DNA of 64,000 nt from Hyalella azteca (lineage: Eukaryota > Arthropoda > Malacostraca > Amphipoda > Hyalellidae). Below are positions 62,068-64,000 of this stretch, one piece after another. Made by a program: the position numbers and the translations under genes. The stretch lies in NCBI RefSeq assembly GCF_000764305.2, contig NW_025945881.1:372001-436000 (forward strand). Reading direction: 5' to 3'. Numbering within the stretch: position 1 is the stretch's first letter; the number at the start of each line of letters is the position of its first letter. Below the pieces are notes generated by a model. The model had not been told where the DNA came from. It made no database searches and saw nothing but the letters and a program-made list of their open reading frames with translations.

Positions 62068-62462
62068 ATAAAAACTAAATTTTTCAGAAGCACAGATTGA
62101 CCAACCTGAAACTAATTGAATTTAGAAAAAAGTGGCGATTCCGGTGTTCGCAGACCGTAAGAACATACAGCATTAATGACTCAGAGAATCCAACTTGTGG
62201 AGGAAATCGTCCAATATAGACCATTTCCGTAGCTGCTGTTAGGAGGGAGTTATCACTTAACCTGATGCAATATAATGTTAAGCCTGAAATTTTATCATGG
62301 ACAATATCAAGCAGATCAGCTACTCCAATTAATAATTGTTCAGGATAGGAGGATGATAAATGGTGGTATTGAGTGGAGATTGTGTGAATTTCTGATGCCT
62401 TAGATGGAACCAATTTACATAGTATTCGAATATGTCAAACTGACATCGCTTATTTTGCTTAT

Positions 62463-62559
62463 AACTTTGCTTTGATGATCAGAAAATTTTTTCCCGTTCT
62501 TGGGGGAAATGCACCACGGTTTTATAGCGCATTCAGTTCAACGTTTGCAACCCGCTGCT
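62463..62559 (+). repeat. SINE body copy
   Basis: Matches the body of the SINE at 55030 ('aactttgctttgatgatcag' ... 'gcaacccgctgct') without the tRNA-like head. Confidence 0.85.
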
Positions 62560-63060
62560 AATGATGGATTTTCACGAGTTGAGTGATTTATATTGTTGAA
62601 TCATGGAAGTTGTTACCAGAATATCTAATTTTGGAACGGTTGGACTAAGATCTATACAATTTATGGAGCCACTGCGCAGTTGAGAATGAAATATATGTTT
62701 TTTATTTAAATTAAATGATATATAACATTGTGTCGCAAAAATTGCTACCGGAAAACCCTATTCCAAATAACTGAACCAAAATCAATGCAATTCTTGCAGC
62801 CATCGCGCAGCTAATAAATAAATAAATTCCTCGAGTTAGTTTATATTTGATATTAAATCAAGGAATTATTTGCCGTAAAACCTAATTTTGAAGCGGTTGA
62901 AATGACCTATAAAATTCATCCAGCCGCTGAGCCTGAAGGACGTGAATGATTTTTTTCAATACGCAATAAATGATGTTGAATCATGCTAGTTATCAACGGA
63001 AAACTTAATTTGAAAAAAATGTATCAACATTCATACATTACATTAAGCCAAATTAAATAA
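62560..63060. repeat. Diverged satellite, second array
   Basis: Three to four ~130-bp units of the family seen at 50195-50975. 63060-63590 shows nothing recognisable. Confidence 0.7.
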
Positions 63061-63590
63061 TCCATCATCAATGTTATTTACTTCTCAAATGCGCAGTGGC
63101 TGCAAATTTTTTTCTTTTTCATCTTAGTTCGACCGTTTCAGAATTGTGTAACCGGCAATGTCGTGAACGGTTATTGAAAATCCAAGAATTATATAGCTGA
63201 TGATAATACCAAGGTTATATTGGTATCAATGAAAGTGAAATTACCTTGAGGGACTCATACATAGAGAATTTTAATACTAATACTATTCCCGCTGAATATA
63301 ATCAGATCTTTATCATCCATTTCCCGTGTTTCAATCTCGAAGTTTTCAACATTATTCCTAATGATTTTTATCACAGTCCCTCTTAAGGGGAATACCAAAC
63401 TAAGTCTAATAGACGGACTGCTGTTGGGTGATGCACGAGGTAACTTTGGGGATGAAAGCTCCCTGCAAGATTTATTTACTTTGAATTATTTAGTCAGCGA
63501 TCAGACATTGGCTTTGCAGCTTTGATCTTTTCAAGTGGAATGCCAATGCTGTTCACATATTGAAGCTGCAGCTACGGTAATTACGTGAGA

Positions 63591-64000
63591 TATTCCCGAG
63601 AGAATAGCTGATCGTGAGGCATTCCTCCGAGCATGGCTGATCGTGAGGCATTCCTCCGAGCATGGCTGATCGTGAGGCATTCCTCCGAGCATGGCTGATC
63701 GTGAGACTTTCCTCTGAGCATGGCTGATCGTGAGACATTCCTCAGAGCATGGCTGATCGTGAGACATTCCTCAGAGCATGACTGATCGTGAGACATTCCT
63801 CCGAGCATGGCTGATCGTGAGACATTCCTCCGAGCATGGTTGATCGTGAGACATTCCTCCGAGCATGGCTGATCGTGAGACATTCCTCTGAGCATGGTTC
63901 ATCGTGAGACATTCCTCCGAGCATGGCTGATCGTGAGGCATTCCTCACAGCTAGGATGGCTGATCGTGAGGCATTCCTCACAGCATGGCTCACCGTGAGA
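63591..64000. repeat. 29-bp minisatellite, at least 13 units, open at the window end
   Basis: Unit 'catggctgatcgtgagacat' then 'tcctccgag'. The units are nearly identical, and the overlapping minus ORFs are repeat artefacts. Confidence 0.97.

Noticed and set aside
63531..63993. Overlapping minus ORFs rich in His, Asp, Gln and Ser
   Set aside because: They are three frames of one 29-bp minisatellite.

Overview
The window is animal nuclear DNA: AT-rich, intron-rich and crowded with transposon relics, minisatellites and segmental duplications. A many-exon ionotropic receptor (a protostome family) and a CR1-like LINE suggest an arthropod, perhaps a crustacean; that assignment is inference. Most long ORFs are chance. 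The genes below were rebuilt exon by exon from splice sites and matching intron phases.

Layout. 1-2.9 kb: repeats. 2.97-19.1 kb, minus strand (perhaps starting at 22.8 kb): an ionotropic receptor (IR) of 14 proposed exons with S1, M1, pore, M3, S2 and M4. Its introns hold a decayed CR1-like LINE, MITEs, a tRNA-type SINE and a 578-bp tandem duplication. 22.9-25.9 kb, plus: a two-exon type I membrane protein with a signal peptide, a furin-type site, one membrane span and a cytoplasmic tail carrying YEEI, YVDM and a PPPLPKP motif. 26.7-32.5 kb, plus: the complete eight-exon gene for NF-YC, the histone-fold subunit of the CCAAT-binding factor NF-Y, with an odd triplication of its last 5' splice site. 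33-51 kb: mostly intergenic, with a hAT element whose empty site is preserved nearby, several minisatellites and a few weak coding islands. 51.5-53.1 kb and 58.4-60.2 kb, minus: two tandem paralogous receptor-like type I membrane proteins with the same three-exon plan and a tyrosine-rich tail. Each is followed by a duplicated block carrying two further unrecognised ORFs. 63.6-64 kb: a 29-bp minisatellite running off the window.

Assembly quality matters here. A complete 38-bp Nextera mate-pair junction adapter lies at 45825-45862, a single Tn5 mosaic end at 57575-57593, and lone N bases at 24458, 57772 and 58408. Some of the duplication around 45.5-46.2 kb and 57.5-58.4 kb may be artefact.

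How the genes relate. NF-YC is a housekeeping nuclear gene. The IR is a predicted ligand-gated cation channel of the chemosensory type. The three type I membrane proteins share one plan (short ectodomain bounded by cysteines, one span, tail with YxxM and other tyrosine sites) and look like an undescribed signalling-receptor family. That last point is inference from motifs only.
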